In this document: one piece after another, positions 1 to 7,153 of the stretch
Position numbering within the stretch: the stretch's first letter is position 1
How the letters are laid out: every line of letters starts with the position of its first letter
Assembly (NCBI RefSeq): GCF_052119705.1
Contig: NZ_JBGQOP010000004.1
Coordinates: 62,001 to 126,000 of the forward strand
Length of the DNA: 64,000 nucleotides
Direction: 5' to 3'
From: Oceanimonas sp052119705
Lineage (GTDB): Bacteria > Pseudomonadota > Gammaproteobacteria > Enterobacterales > Aeromonadaceae
Position numbers and translations under genes: made by a program
Notes under the pieces: generated by a model
What the model was told of the DNA's origin: nothing
Seen by the model: only the letters and a program-made list of their open reading frames with translations
The model's database searches: none

Positions 1-281
1 TATTAAGAGCCAGCTGTAAGCGTGCGCAATATCAACACTAGCGATGCGTATTACCACTGCTCTACTGAAAAATCAGCTTGTCATTAATGTTGTTATAATT
101 TTCACGATGTATACCACGGAATATATATAAGCAGACGCATTTTGCTACTGCAGGACTATCTTACAAGATACTTAGCTAATTTATAAAAATCGAAATTATC
201 TACTTTCAAACAAATTTGTGTATGAATGTAGATACGCATGAGAAGTATTATAATGTTAAAAAATCCAAACAAGGAGTATCA

Positions 282-692
282 GTGAAAAGAAGAGACTTTA
301 TTGCAAATCATTTTATGCGTAAGGATTTTATCGAGGATGTAATGAAGTCCGTAGCTTGGACAACTCTATGTAGCGCAGTCTTTACCATGTCAATGGCGGC
401 TTTAAAGTCCGGTGAATATTTTCAAGGTGTCGTAGTTTTTATCGTCTTTCTTTGGCTGTCGACAATTTCATTTATGTACGTGGCTGTACATGTGGTTATT
501 CCTCTGGATTCAGCAATGTATCCGGCAGATCCTTATTGGGACGAAAAAGCAAATAGTCTAACTGGCTTAGACCGTTTTTTTGAAATTTGTAAGGTTTTTC
601 TGGTTAGAAAGCGTATTTTCTACCTGTCCTCGATCATGGGATATGTTTTGTACGCAAATGAAGTCACGGAATACTTAGCAGAGAAGTTGTAA
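282..692 (+). CDS. small membrane protein of unknown function, probable cassette gene
   Basis: Hypothetical protein of about 136 residues. I place the start at GTG 282 because an AAGGAG ribosome-binding site at 271-276 sits five bases upstream. An ATG at 222 is in frame but has no visible binding site. Two hydrophobic segments (roughly residues 25-45 and 50-72) suggest an inner-membrane hairpin, followed by a soluble part with a PADPYWDEKAN stretch and a third weakly hydrophobic segment near the end (FYLSSIMGYVLYA). The gene is AT-rich and ends three bases before an attC-like site at 695, the arrangement of an integron cassette gene. I do not recognise a family. Confidence 0.6.
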   Translation: MKRRDFIANHFMRKDFIEDVMKSVAWTTLCSAVFTMSMAALKSGEYFQGVVVFIVFLWLSTISFMYVAVHVVIPLDSAMYPADPYWDEKANSLTGLDRFFEICKVFLVRKRIFYLSSIMGYVLYANEVTEYLAEKL

Positions 693-694
693 CA

Positions 695-766
695 GGCTAA
701 CAAAATGTCGTTGTCGGACTGGTTTTCCGCTACGCTCCAAACCTGCCGCAAAGTACGGCGTTATGT
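695..766 (+). repeat. attC-like integron recombination site 1
   Basis: The stretch opens with GGCTAAC (R''-like, one mismatch to RYYYAAC) and closes with GCGTTATGT (R'-like core GTT). Between them GGTTT (721-725) pairs with AAACC (739-743) around a loop, and outer blocks partly pair. It starts three bases after the stop codon of the preceding gene, as attC sites do. Consensus fit is imperfect, so this is probable rather than certain. Confidence 0.55.
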
Positions 767-820
767 TCCACATGCTATCTAATAAATTTATAAATAAAAT
801 TTAATTAAGGTTATTAAATT

Positions 821-1177
821 ATGGATTGGAAGATTGCACTAAAAATAGCTGGACCATCAGCGATTGCCTCCTGGGTTTTTTTGGAACTGATTGGATATTA
901 TTTATCTAACTCTGAAATTTTTAAAACCAGCTTTTATTTAAACCTCACACTCCTTATTTTCATATTCTCTTTTTGTTTAATTATGGGGTGGTTATGGACT
1001 CGTAGTAGCAATGAAAATAACAAGACAGAACCAACTGATAATAAAGTTGAAAAGAATGATATTTTTGAAAATGAAGTAGGTGTTGACTTATCAGTTGGTA
1101 GTATGGATACGAGTATTGTCGATAATAAAATTTCAAAAAACAAAGTAAAAGGCTCTTTAAATATTGGTAGTAAATAA
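821..1177 (+). CDS. two-TM protein, putative effector component of an ABC-3C-like system
   Basis: 118 residues and the first gene of a four-gene coupled operon. Two hydrophobic segments (about residues 10-28 and 38-59) make a membrane hairpin. A charged Asn/Lys-rich linker follows, then a C-terminal tail with repeated motifs: VGVDLSVGS near residue 88, then NKISKNKVKGSLNIGS at the end. The same N-x-I...GDLNIGS pattern opens the next gene product. In ABC-three-component conflict systems an effector domain is usually joined to such a linker and a C-terminal domain. Here a membrane effector appears to be a separate polypeptide. The membrane-effector role is inferred from position and architecture. 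The stop overlaps the next start (TAATG). Confidence 0.6.
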   Translation: MDWKIALKIAGPSAIASWVFLELIGYYLSNSEIFKTSFYLNLTLLIFIFSFCLIMGWLWTRSSNENNKTEPTDNKVEKNDIFENEVGVDLSVGSMDTSIVDNKISKNKVKGSLNIGSK

Positions 1178-1791
1178 TGAATACTCAAGAACAAGATAGA
1201 TCATTAATTCCAAATTCTTCTAAATATATCTCTGGAAATGAAATAAAAGACAATGATATTGGTGGAGACTTAAACATTGGAAGTACGGTGATCAAATTGC
1301 CATCATATAATATTTCAGTAGGGGCTGAATCTCTTAAAGCATTAATACATGAACATGAAAAATTAAAAGAAGAAAACCCCATTTATCTTTATGTTATTGA
1401 AGAGCTTCAAAGTAAAATTACAGATAGCAAGTCTAGGAAGGTGATTGGGTTAGAAAAAAAATTAATAAAAGCAAATAAAGAAATTTTTCTTGATGAAGCC
1501 CTTATATCTAGTCAGAAAGCCTCAAAAATGATATTAAGATTTCAGAACATAAAGTCATATCAAATTATTTTCAATCATGTTTTAAGTCTTATTGTAACAA
1601 GGTTTCGAGCACATGTAGTTCCTTTAATTAAAAAGGGTGTAGACGACTTAGCTATTAAAACAGTTATTAATACAGTTATTGTTGAGCCCTTAAATCAGGA
1701 AGTAAGCTTAGCTGGGGGCTATATCACTAGTGATTTGATTGAAGGGATGTTGTATTTTCTTACAGAAAAATGCCATGTGGAGTGGGTATAA
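1177..1791 (+). CDS. ABC-3C system C-terminal-domain (CTD) component
   Basis: 204 residues. The N-terminus carries SGNEIKDNDIGGDLNIGS (about residues 19-36), a short beta-type motif typical of linkers in bacterial conflict-system effectors and shared with the preceding protein's tail. A charged helical region follows (residues 50-130). The C-terminus, with the pattern GMLYFLTEKCHVEW, resembles the CTD fused to effectors in ABC-three-component systems. It starts on the A of the preceding stop (TAATG) and ends the same way on the next gene, so the genes are translationally coupled. Its likely role is to bridge effector and middle component/ATPase. The family assignment is from memory of the pattern, not a search. 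Confidence 0.6.
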   Translation: MNTQEQDRSLIPNSSKYISGNEIKDNDIGGDLNIGSTVIKLPSYNISVGAESLKALIHEHEKLKEENPIYLYVIEELQSKITDSKSRKVIGLEKKLIKANKEIFLDEALISSQKASKMILRFQNIKSYQIIFNHVLSLIVTRFRAHVVPLIKKGVDDLAIKTVINTVIVEPLNQEVSLAGGYITSDLIEGMLYFLTEKCHVEWV

Positions 1792-2285
1792 TGATTATTT
1801 ACCATCCAGCTAATGATGTAAATCATTGTTCTTATCGCATATTAAATATATTACACTCAGTCAATAACAACAAAATAAATTGTGACATGATAAAAATTAT
1901 TAGTTTTTATTATGTATACCCTCACTTATTAAAGAGAATGAAAAGCTTTCCAAGACCGTTAAACTATCAAGCAAAAAAAATTAAGAACATAAGTGATTCA
2001 TTTGAATTAACACCAAACCCAAGAAGCCTGTTTTTTGAAATGAACCACACACACGAAGCCGCTATTTTGTCTTTGCATCAGAGATCACTAATAAACATTA
2101 ATCAAAATATTGTCAGTCTAGAAAAACAAAACCTCCCAAATAAACTAATTCAAGAATTTAAAGCAGATAAACTGACAAAAAGTGCACTTTTTAAAATCCT
2201 TGTTGAGTGTTTGCCGAACGTTAAATTAGATGGAGATAATGGCCTCAAAGCTAAAAGTGGATTAATGGAGTACAAATATGATTAG
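1791..2285 (+). CDS. ABC-3C system middle component
   Basis: 164 residues from ATG 1791, which overlaps the upstream stop (TAATG). An in-frame ATG at 1770 lies inside the previous gene and is less likely. The N-terminus MIIYHPANDVNHCSYRIL, the central ISFYYVYPHLLKRMKSFP block and the terminal GLMEYKYD match the conserved ends I associate with ABC-three-component middle components (the MC5-like type; exact number unsure). These small, probably winged-helix proteins accompany the ATPase and CTD genes. It overlaps the ATPase start by 8 bp. No enzymatic motif is visible; an adaptor role is inferred. Confidence 0.65.
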   Translation: MIIYHPANDVNHCSYRILNILHSVNNNKINCDMIKIISFYYVYPHLLKRMKSFPRPLNYQAKKIKNISDSFELTPNPRSLFFEMNHTHEAAILSLHQRSLININQNIVSLEKQNLPNKLIQEFKADKLTKSALFKILVECLPNVKLDGDNGLKAKSGLMEYKYD

Positions 2286-4200
2286 CTCAAGATTTTTTGT
2301 AGAGCGCCTAGTAATTATAAAATCAGGACGTAGCGTTTATGATGAAAAATTTCACAAAGGAATAAATGTAATTAGGGGCGATCATTCCGTTGGAAAAACA
2401 ACAATATTAGAGATTTTATTTTATGTTTTAGGCGGAGAAATCAAAGATAATCAATGGCTATATCCTGCAGATCATTGTGATGAAATATATTGTCAGGTTA
2501 ATATTAATGGAGCTTCATTTACAATAAAAAGAGATATTGAAAAGGGTAAGATTCCCCCAATACGAATACAAGGTGGTTCTTATGATGATACAAGCTTAGA
2601 TAATCTAGGCTGGAAAAAATTTGGTCCTAGAAGAAGTGAATCTGGTGAAAGAGTTTCGTTTTCGCAACAATTTTTTGATTTATTAGGCTGGGATAATCAT
2701 AAGTCTGATGATTATGCGAATTTGACAATGCACCAAGTGCTTAGATTTTTATATGTAGATCAAGAAACTGGGTCAACAAAAATTTTTCGCGCAGAAGATA
2801 ATCCTCGTGGTGATAGTGAAGTTATACGAACAGCAATTGCCGATTTTTTATTGGGCTTAGATAATCTTGATACGCACAGATTGAGACAACAACTTATTTT
2901 GGCAGAAAGAGAATTTGATAAAGTGGCTGCTGATTTAAATGCCATGTATAAAGTGTTGGGAAGTGATTCTGGTTTAACTCTTGACGTTTTAAATACTCAA
3001 GTGATAAATATTTCTGATGAGATTGTATCTTTACAGAATAAAGACGTTGAGTTAAAAACAACTACTGAGTTTGAAGTCGAGTCTGCATATATTTACAAGG
3101 AATTAGAAAAGAAAGTAGAAGTATTTAGTCGGCAACTTCAGTCTTTAAATATTGAAATACAAGAAACGAATGGTGAAATAGTTGATTGTGAACTATTTGG
3201 TTCCTCACTTGATTTTAGAAAAAAATCATTACTAGAATCCAAGTCGGCTTTTGATTGTATTGGTGCGATTAAATATACACATTGCCCTTGTTGCTTGGAA
3301 GAGATTAATCATTATAACGAAGACACTTGCCACTTATGTAATACTAAAAATAAAGAGTTTCATCATTCAAATAATTATATGCAAATTTTGACAGAGCTTG
3401 ACTTTCAGATTAAAAGCAATGCAAAAGTTTTAGATGATTATAAAGGCCATTTAGAAGGTCTTAAGTTTGCGCAAGTAATTTCAGAGGCACAGCTAAAAAC
3501 TTCTCAAAGCGAGCTACAGTCGATTTCAAAAACTGTAGATGTAGAAACTCAGGATTTGATTAAAAGATCGAAGAAGATAGGGTATTTAGAGTCGGAAATT
3601 AAAAATATTGAAAAGCAGGTTAAAATAATAACCGACTTAGATAATTATAAATCTAGAAAATCCGTTCTAAATAATACAATTACAGAGCTCCGTGAAAAGA
3701 TTACTGCCGCTGCCGTATCTAGCAAAAAAAGAAGAGAGAAAGTTAACCTTGGAATCTGTGAAAATATGTTACCTATTCTACACTCCGATTTACGTGATAA
3801 TGGAAAACCTTATGAAGAAGTTTTTGCGGCTGCGAAGAGTAGCGATATTGAAATTGATTTTTCAAAAGATAGAACACTAATAGATGGAAGAGTTAAATTT
3901 TCAGGAAGCTCTAATTATATAAAAAAGAACGCTTTTTATCTTGCTGCTTTGCTCGAGTCATTGTCAGACCCGCTTTATAGATTACCAAGATTTTTAATGC
4001 TGGATGCCATAGAGAATGGTGGCATGAAACCTTTTAGAAGCCATAACTTTCAACGTTCCATAATTGAAATGTTTAAAGATAAAAAAGACTTTCAAATAAT
4101 ATTCTGCACTTCAATGGCATTAGATGATTTAAATAATGAGGAATATGGTGTTGGCCCCTATTATGTTGGGAATGTAATCAACATTAAAACCGGAAAATAA
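2278..4200 (+). CDS. Rad50/SMC-like ABC ATPase of an ABC-3C-type conflict system
   Basis: 640 residues. Walker A is GDHSVGKTT at about residues 34-42. A long coiled-coil insertion spans about residues 200-500 and carries a cysteine cluster C336-P-C-C and C351-H-L-C354, a zinc-hook or zinc-ribbon-like element at its tip. The C-terminal ATPase half has a degenerate signature region (KFSGSSNY) and a Walker B of type FLMLDAIENGG near residue 575. The position usually filled by the H-loop reads FCTSMALDDL, without a histidine. It resembles RecN/Rad50-type ATPases of defence islands. It overlaps the middle component gene by 8 bp and ends directly at an attC-like site. Probably the sensor/motor of the system. 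Confidence 0.8.
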   Translation: MISSRFFVERLVIIKSGRSVYDEKFHKGINVIRGDHSVGKTTILEILFYVLGGEIKDNQWLYPADHCDEIYCQVNINGASFTIKRDIEKGKIPPIRIQGGSYDDTSLDNLGWKKFGPRRSESGERVSFSQQFFDLLGWDNHKSDDYANLTMHQVLRFLYVDQETGSTKIFRAEDNPRGDSEVIRTAIADFLLGLDNLDTHRLRQQLILAEREFDKVAADLNAMYKVLGSDSGLTLDVLNTQVINISDEIVSLQNKDVELKTTTEFEVESAYIYKELEKKVEVFSRQLQSLNIEIQETNGEIVDCELFGSSLDFRKKSLLESKSAFDCIGAIKYTHCPCCLEEINHYNEDTCHLCNTKNKEFHHSNNYMQILTELDFQIKSNAKVLDDYKGHLEGLKFAQVISEAQLKTSQSELQSISKTVDVETQDLIKRSKKIGYLESEIKNIEKQVKIITDLDNYKSRKSVLNNTITELREKITAAAVSSKKRREKVNLGICENMLPILHSDLRDNGKPYEEVFAAAKSSDIEIDFSKDRTLIDGRVKFSGSSNYIKKNAFYLAALLESLSDPLYRLPRFLMLDAIENGGMKPFRSHNFQRSIIEMFKDKKDFQIIFCTSMALDDLNNEEYGVGPYYVGNVINIKTGK

Positions 4201-4289
4201 CAAGGCTCTTAAAATTAAAATAAACAGTGAGTTACGCTTCGCTGCACATTATAACCCTCTATTCTAGTATTCTTAGTGCGACGTTAAAT
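4195..4289 (+). repeat. attC-like integron recombination site 2
   Basis: TAACAAGGC begins at 4198, within the stop codon of the ATPase gene, and the site ends with GACGTTAAAT (R' GTTAAAT at 4283-4289, a full match to GTTRRRY). Internal partial dyads are present, including CAGTGA/TCGCTG near 4229-4250. The R'' box matches poorly upstream of TAAC. Position and orientation agree with sites 1 and 3. Confidence 0.5.
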
Positions 4290-4332
4290 GTATTGAGCAT
4301 GTATCTATTCTTAATCAGGCTCTAATTAGACG

Positions 4333-4567
4333 CCCATGTTAATTACTTCTGCTGTGATGATAGATAAATCATCCGGCTAATTTCCGAATCTTGCCCTGCT
4401 TTTTGGTCACTAAATTGCAGGTTAGTCACCTACAGGTAACTCCGTAGCATGAGGCGGATGAAGGGATCTGCTCCGCCGACCATCACATAACAGGGATGTT
4501 ATGTGTTTGAGCGTTACATGGAGGTACTTGAAGCGTGTCGGCGGAGTAGACCTTCATTCGCCATTGA
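4333..4567. repeat. 235-bp structured repeat, copy A
   Basis: First of two near-identical direct repeats; the other is at 4627-4860. Each contains a long inverted repeat (here arms about 4449-4480 and 4537-4564, with CTGCTCCGCCGAC facing GTCGGCGGAGTAG). These arms enclose a second palindrome, CACATAACAGGGATGTTATG (from 4484). Read as RNA or single-stranded DNA this folds into a branched stem. No protein is encoded convincingly. It could be a non-autonomous mobile element, a structured RNA or a cassette-associated repeat. Confidence 0.75.
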
Positions 4568-4626
4568 TAGGAAGCTAACAAACCACTCCTGCTAGAAACA
4601 AACAAAAAAGAAACGCTAACAATACA

Positions 4627-4860
4627 CCCATGTTAATTACTTCTGCTGTGATAATAGATAAATCATCCGGCTCATTTCCGAATATTGCCCTGATTTTTGG
4701 TCACTAAATTGCAAGTTAATCACCTATAGGCAGCTCCGCAGCATAGGGGGGATGAAGAGAGCTGCTCCGCCGACCGGCACATAACATGGATGTTATGTGC
4801 TGAGCGTTACATGGAGGTACTTGAAGCGTGTCGGCGGAGTAGACCTTCATCCGCCATTGA
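4627..4860. repeat. 235-bp structured repeat, copy B
   Basis: Second copy of the element at 4333-4567, about 90 percent identical by eye, same orientation, separated from it by about 60 bp. The outer stem is better paired here (GATGAAG faces CTTCATC) and the inner palindrome CACATAACATGGATGTTATG (from 4778) is also more exact. Compensating differences between copies in the paired arms would indicate selection on structure. Confidence 0.75.
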
Positions 4861-4991
4861 GATAAAGCTATCGCGCACCTAAGCGTTGAAAGAATGAAGC
4901 GCTCTAGGCTCTTCATAACCGAGACAATTTAGTACTAAAACTGTACAGTGCGGAAGTTTCTATTGGATCTGTTAACAAAAAAGGAAATTTT

Positions 4992-5177
4992 ATGAGATTA
5001 CTGCTAGCGATATTTTTACCTTGGCTGCAATTTTTCACCATAGGTCGCCCGATTGCGGGCATTATTTGTCTTATCTTGCAGATCACGCTCATTGGCTGGA
5101 TCCCTGCTGCTCTGTGGTCTGTATACGCGTTAAGCCAATATAAAACCGACCAAAAAATTGCTCGCACTAGATCTTAA
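4992..5177 (+). CDS. YqaE/Pmp3 family small membrane protein
   Basis: 61 residues, almost entirely two hydrophobic helices: MRLLLAIFLPWLQFF, then GIICLILQITLIGWIPAALW. The opening RLLLAIFLP and the GWIPAA...VYALSQY ending are hallmarks of the Pmp3/YqaE (UPF0057) family, whose members are stress-linked proteolipids thought to affect membrane potential. An AAGGAA site precedes the ATG by six bases. A strong intrinsic terminator follows at 5205. The gene lies in the cassette-like interval between attC-like sites 2 and 3, so it may be a mobile cassette carrying its own terminator. Confidence 0.8.
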   Translation: MRLLLAIFLPWLQFFTIGRPIAGIICLILQITLIGWIPAALWSVYALSQYKTDQKIARTRS

Positions 5178-5204
5178 TACGCACAGAAAATAGCCGGAAC
5201 AAAC

Positions 5205-5235
5205 AAAAGGGTGCCCAATCGAGGCACCCTTTTTC
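5205..5235 (+). terminator. intrinsic terminator after the Pmp3-like gene
   Basis: GGGTGCC (5209-5215) pairs with GGCACCC (5223-5229) across a 7-base loop, followed by a run of T. The A tract upstream would also let it work on the minus strand. Confidence 0.9.
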
Positions 5236-5457
5236 GTGAGCTCTGCAGTGAAAATACTTAACAAGCCACCCATGTTAATTATTTTTGTATGAATACCAAC
5301 CAGTTAAACCTTGCAAAAGGTGTGAGATCTCGCCCTGTTAAAAGTAGCGGCAGATCGAGGTGGCAAATTAGTATCCCTTGAGTATCAAGTTAGACCCACT
5401 GGACTTTCACTTGGAAAGTATTTGGAATGTTTTGTAGTAAATTCACTAGACAAATAA

Positions 5458-5533
5458 GCCTAACAAGGCCAATCACAAACGCCAGCAAGCTGGCTGAACT
5501 CGCTGACGATCGCCTGTATTGGCGGCGTTAAAT
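5458..5533 (+). repeat. attC integron recombination site 3 (best match)
   Basis: R'' is GCCTAAC (5458-5464) and R' is GTTAAAT (5527-5533), both exact matches to the attC core consensus. Next to them GGCCAAT pairs with ATTGGCG, and a central hairpin GCCAGC-AA-GCTGGC is present. The 76-bp length is normal for attC. It is oriented like the other two sites, so an integrase, if any, would lie to the left of the window. Confidence 0.8.
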
Positions 5534-5645
5534 GGCAAAAGGAGTTATGTCGAAAGTGACGATGCTGTGATAAAATTCAGACCTCATTTCACCCTGAAAT
5601 GTCATTAATTAAAAATAACCAAACACTTAAAAAGGATAAAGAACC

Positions 5646-6422
5646 ATGCGCCTTAACTATAAAAATTTTTTATCAAACTGCGCTATTCTATCATTTACTG
5701 CAGCGACCAGTTCTGTAGCTTTAGCGGCGGACTTAGATGCAAGCTGGGGCGGATTATATGGTGGCATAACCATTGGTGCACTTAATGGTGAAGCGGATCC
5801 AGATACCACCACAACAGACGGATCCTACTTCAGAACACAAAACATCAATAAACTAAATAACACCTTTCAAAAAGATGTATCTGGCTCTACTGCTACAGCG
5901 TCGGCCCTGGTAGGTTATTTAAAGCAAAATAATAACTTCCTCTATGGTATTGAAGCCGATTTAACGGTTATGGGTTTTAATGAAAAAACAAGCACGACAA
6001 CTGGCTATGCAAATGGTGCCGGAGAAAATAACACTGAGACTTCGATAAAAAGTAATTTCTCTTTGGCAATTAGACCGACTATAGGCTATAGCTTTGGTGA
6101 CACAATGGTGCAATTTGGGGCTGGACCTGTCATTAGTCAATTTGATTACAAGTTCAATTTTTCTGACTTCAGTGATATAAGCACAAGCACAGATATGGAT
6201 AAAACAACTATCGGAGTATCTGCCGACATAGGTATTAAACATAGGTTTGACAATGATTTAATCATACAGCTCGATTATATTTACTCTCACTATTCAAATA
6301 TTGTCGACAGTAATAGCTTGCTTACGAACGCATCTGGCAGCAGCACCAATACTGATGTATTTTCTCATGGATCTGAGTTTGAATCTAATAACATTCGCAT
6401 TGGCCTTATAAAATACTTCTAA
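5646..6422 (+). CDS. outer-membrane beta-barrel protein, opacity-porin/OmpA-barrel type
   Basis: 258 residues. A signal peptide ends at SSVALA/ADLDA (about residue 27). The mature protein begins with the SWGGLYGGITIGA strand common to small eight-strand barrels of the Omp25/opacity family and continues with alternating amphipathic strands (FLYGIEADLTVMGF, LAIRPTIGYSFG, VQFGAGPVIS, DNDLIIQLDYIYSHY). It ends in IRIGLIKYF with a terminal phenylalanine, the usual recognition signal for the BAM complex. The gene is more AT-rich than the chromosome to its right, so it may belong to the island. Ligand or role unknown. Confidence 0.75.
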   Translation: MRLNYKNFLSNCAILSFTAATSSVALAADLDASWGGLYGGITIGALNGEADPDTTTTDGSYFRTQNINKLNNTFQKDVSGSTATASALVGYLKQNNNFLYGIEADLTVMGFNEKTSTTTGYANGAGENNTETSIKSNFSLAIRPTIGYSFGDTMVQFGAGPVISQFDYKFNFSDFSDISTSTDMDKTTIGVSADIGIKHRFDNDLIIQLDYIYSHYSNIVDSNSLLTNASGSSTNTDVFSHGSEFESNNIRIGLIKYF

Positions 6423-6448
6423 GGTGTTGCCAGGGTAGATCGCCACAT

Positions 6449-6483
6449 TAACCCTCAATTCAGAAATGAGTCGGGGGTTTTTA
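6449..6483 (+). terminator. probable intrinsic terminator after the beta-barrel gene
   Basis: AACCCTCA (6450-6457) pairs imperfectly with TGAGTCGGGGGTT (6467-6479), followed by TTT. The imperfect stem lowers certainty. Confidence 0.6.
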
Positions 6484-7153
6484 GAGAAGTGTTACTTATT
6501 TATATTAATCAGGCTTAATACCTGTGTGATGTGAGATATTTTTATTGGTGAAGGCACAACTATAATAACCCCTATTAGCGATCACAATAGATTATTTATA
6601 AGGCTATGGAAACTTACACTAAGTAAAGATTTAGCCTTTAAAATATCCTCATCTGATGCTGGTAGAGAGTGGAAGACTGGACATTTATTAACGAGTTAGT
6701 TTTCAAGTTTTAGAGTGCTACAGTTAAATAAAAGAGAGCTTACTGACTAAATTTTATTGCATCATGCTAACACCAAAATTCATGCATTTTTAATAAAAAC
6801 TACGAAGGGAAGGATGATAAAAAGTCAGAAATCTAAAAAGCCACTCATGCTAAAAAACAAAAAAGAACCCATTCGGAGCTCTTATTGCGTTAAATTTTTA
6901 GCTTGCGTCCAGCGCGTTATCGGTAGCACTAGCAGCCCCCACATATTAGCAGTTGCTTAAAGCGCTAAATATAAAGTGGCAAACAAGGCCTGCATGGGTA
7001 ATGTGAGACCTGCCCTGTCATCCTTTCTACTAAGAACTCAAGAGCTGGCCATTTCTTCTGCTAAGGACTAAATAACCGGCCCTTCCTTTTAATGAGAGCT
7101 CATGACCCAGTCTGGCCTGCCGATAACCACATACTCTAGTTGATTGGAATTTC
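6484..7153. other. gene-poor island edge
   Basis: No ORF here looks real. The stretch holds a copy of a short dispersed sequence (AAGCCACTCATGCTAAAAAA, near 6838) followed by AACAAAAAAG. It also holds a GTGAGACCTGCCCTGTCA segment near 7001 that resembles GTGAGATCTCGCCCTGTTA near 5321. It looks like decayed intergenic DNA between the AT-rich island and core chromosome. Confidence 0.5.

Larger units (their letters stand above)
5178..5645. other. noncoding interval around attC site 3
   Basis: Besides the terminator (5205) and the attC site (5458) the interval holds a short copy of the start of the 235-bp repeats (CCCATGTTAATTA near 5268) and no credible gene. The AAAAAGGATAAAG stretch before 5646 is the ribosome-binding site of the outer-membrane protein. 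Confidence 0.7.

Noticed and set aside
934..1194. Minus-strand ORF across the ABC-3C effector gene
   Set aside because: Antisense shadow of an AT-rich gene; no start signal and no family.
4716..4916. Minus-strand ORF of 66 codons in the second 235-bp repeat
   Set aside because: It lies within structured repeat DNA, has no ribosome-binding site and does not persist in copy A.
6757..6960. Plus-strand ORF of 67 codons
   Set aside because: Composition is that of AT-rich intergenic DNA and it includes a dispersed repeat; no binding site or recognisable content.
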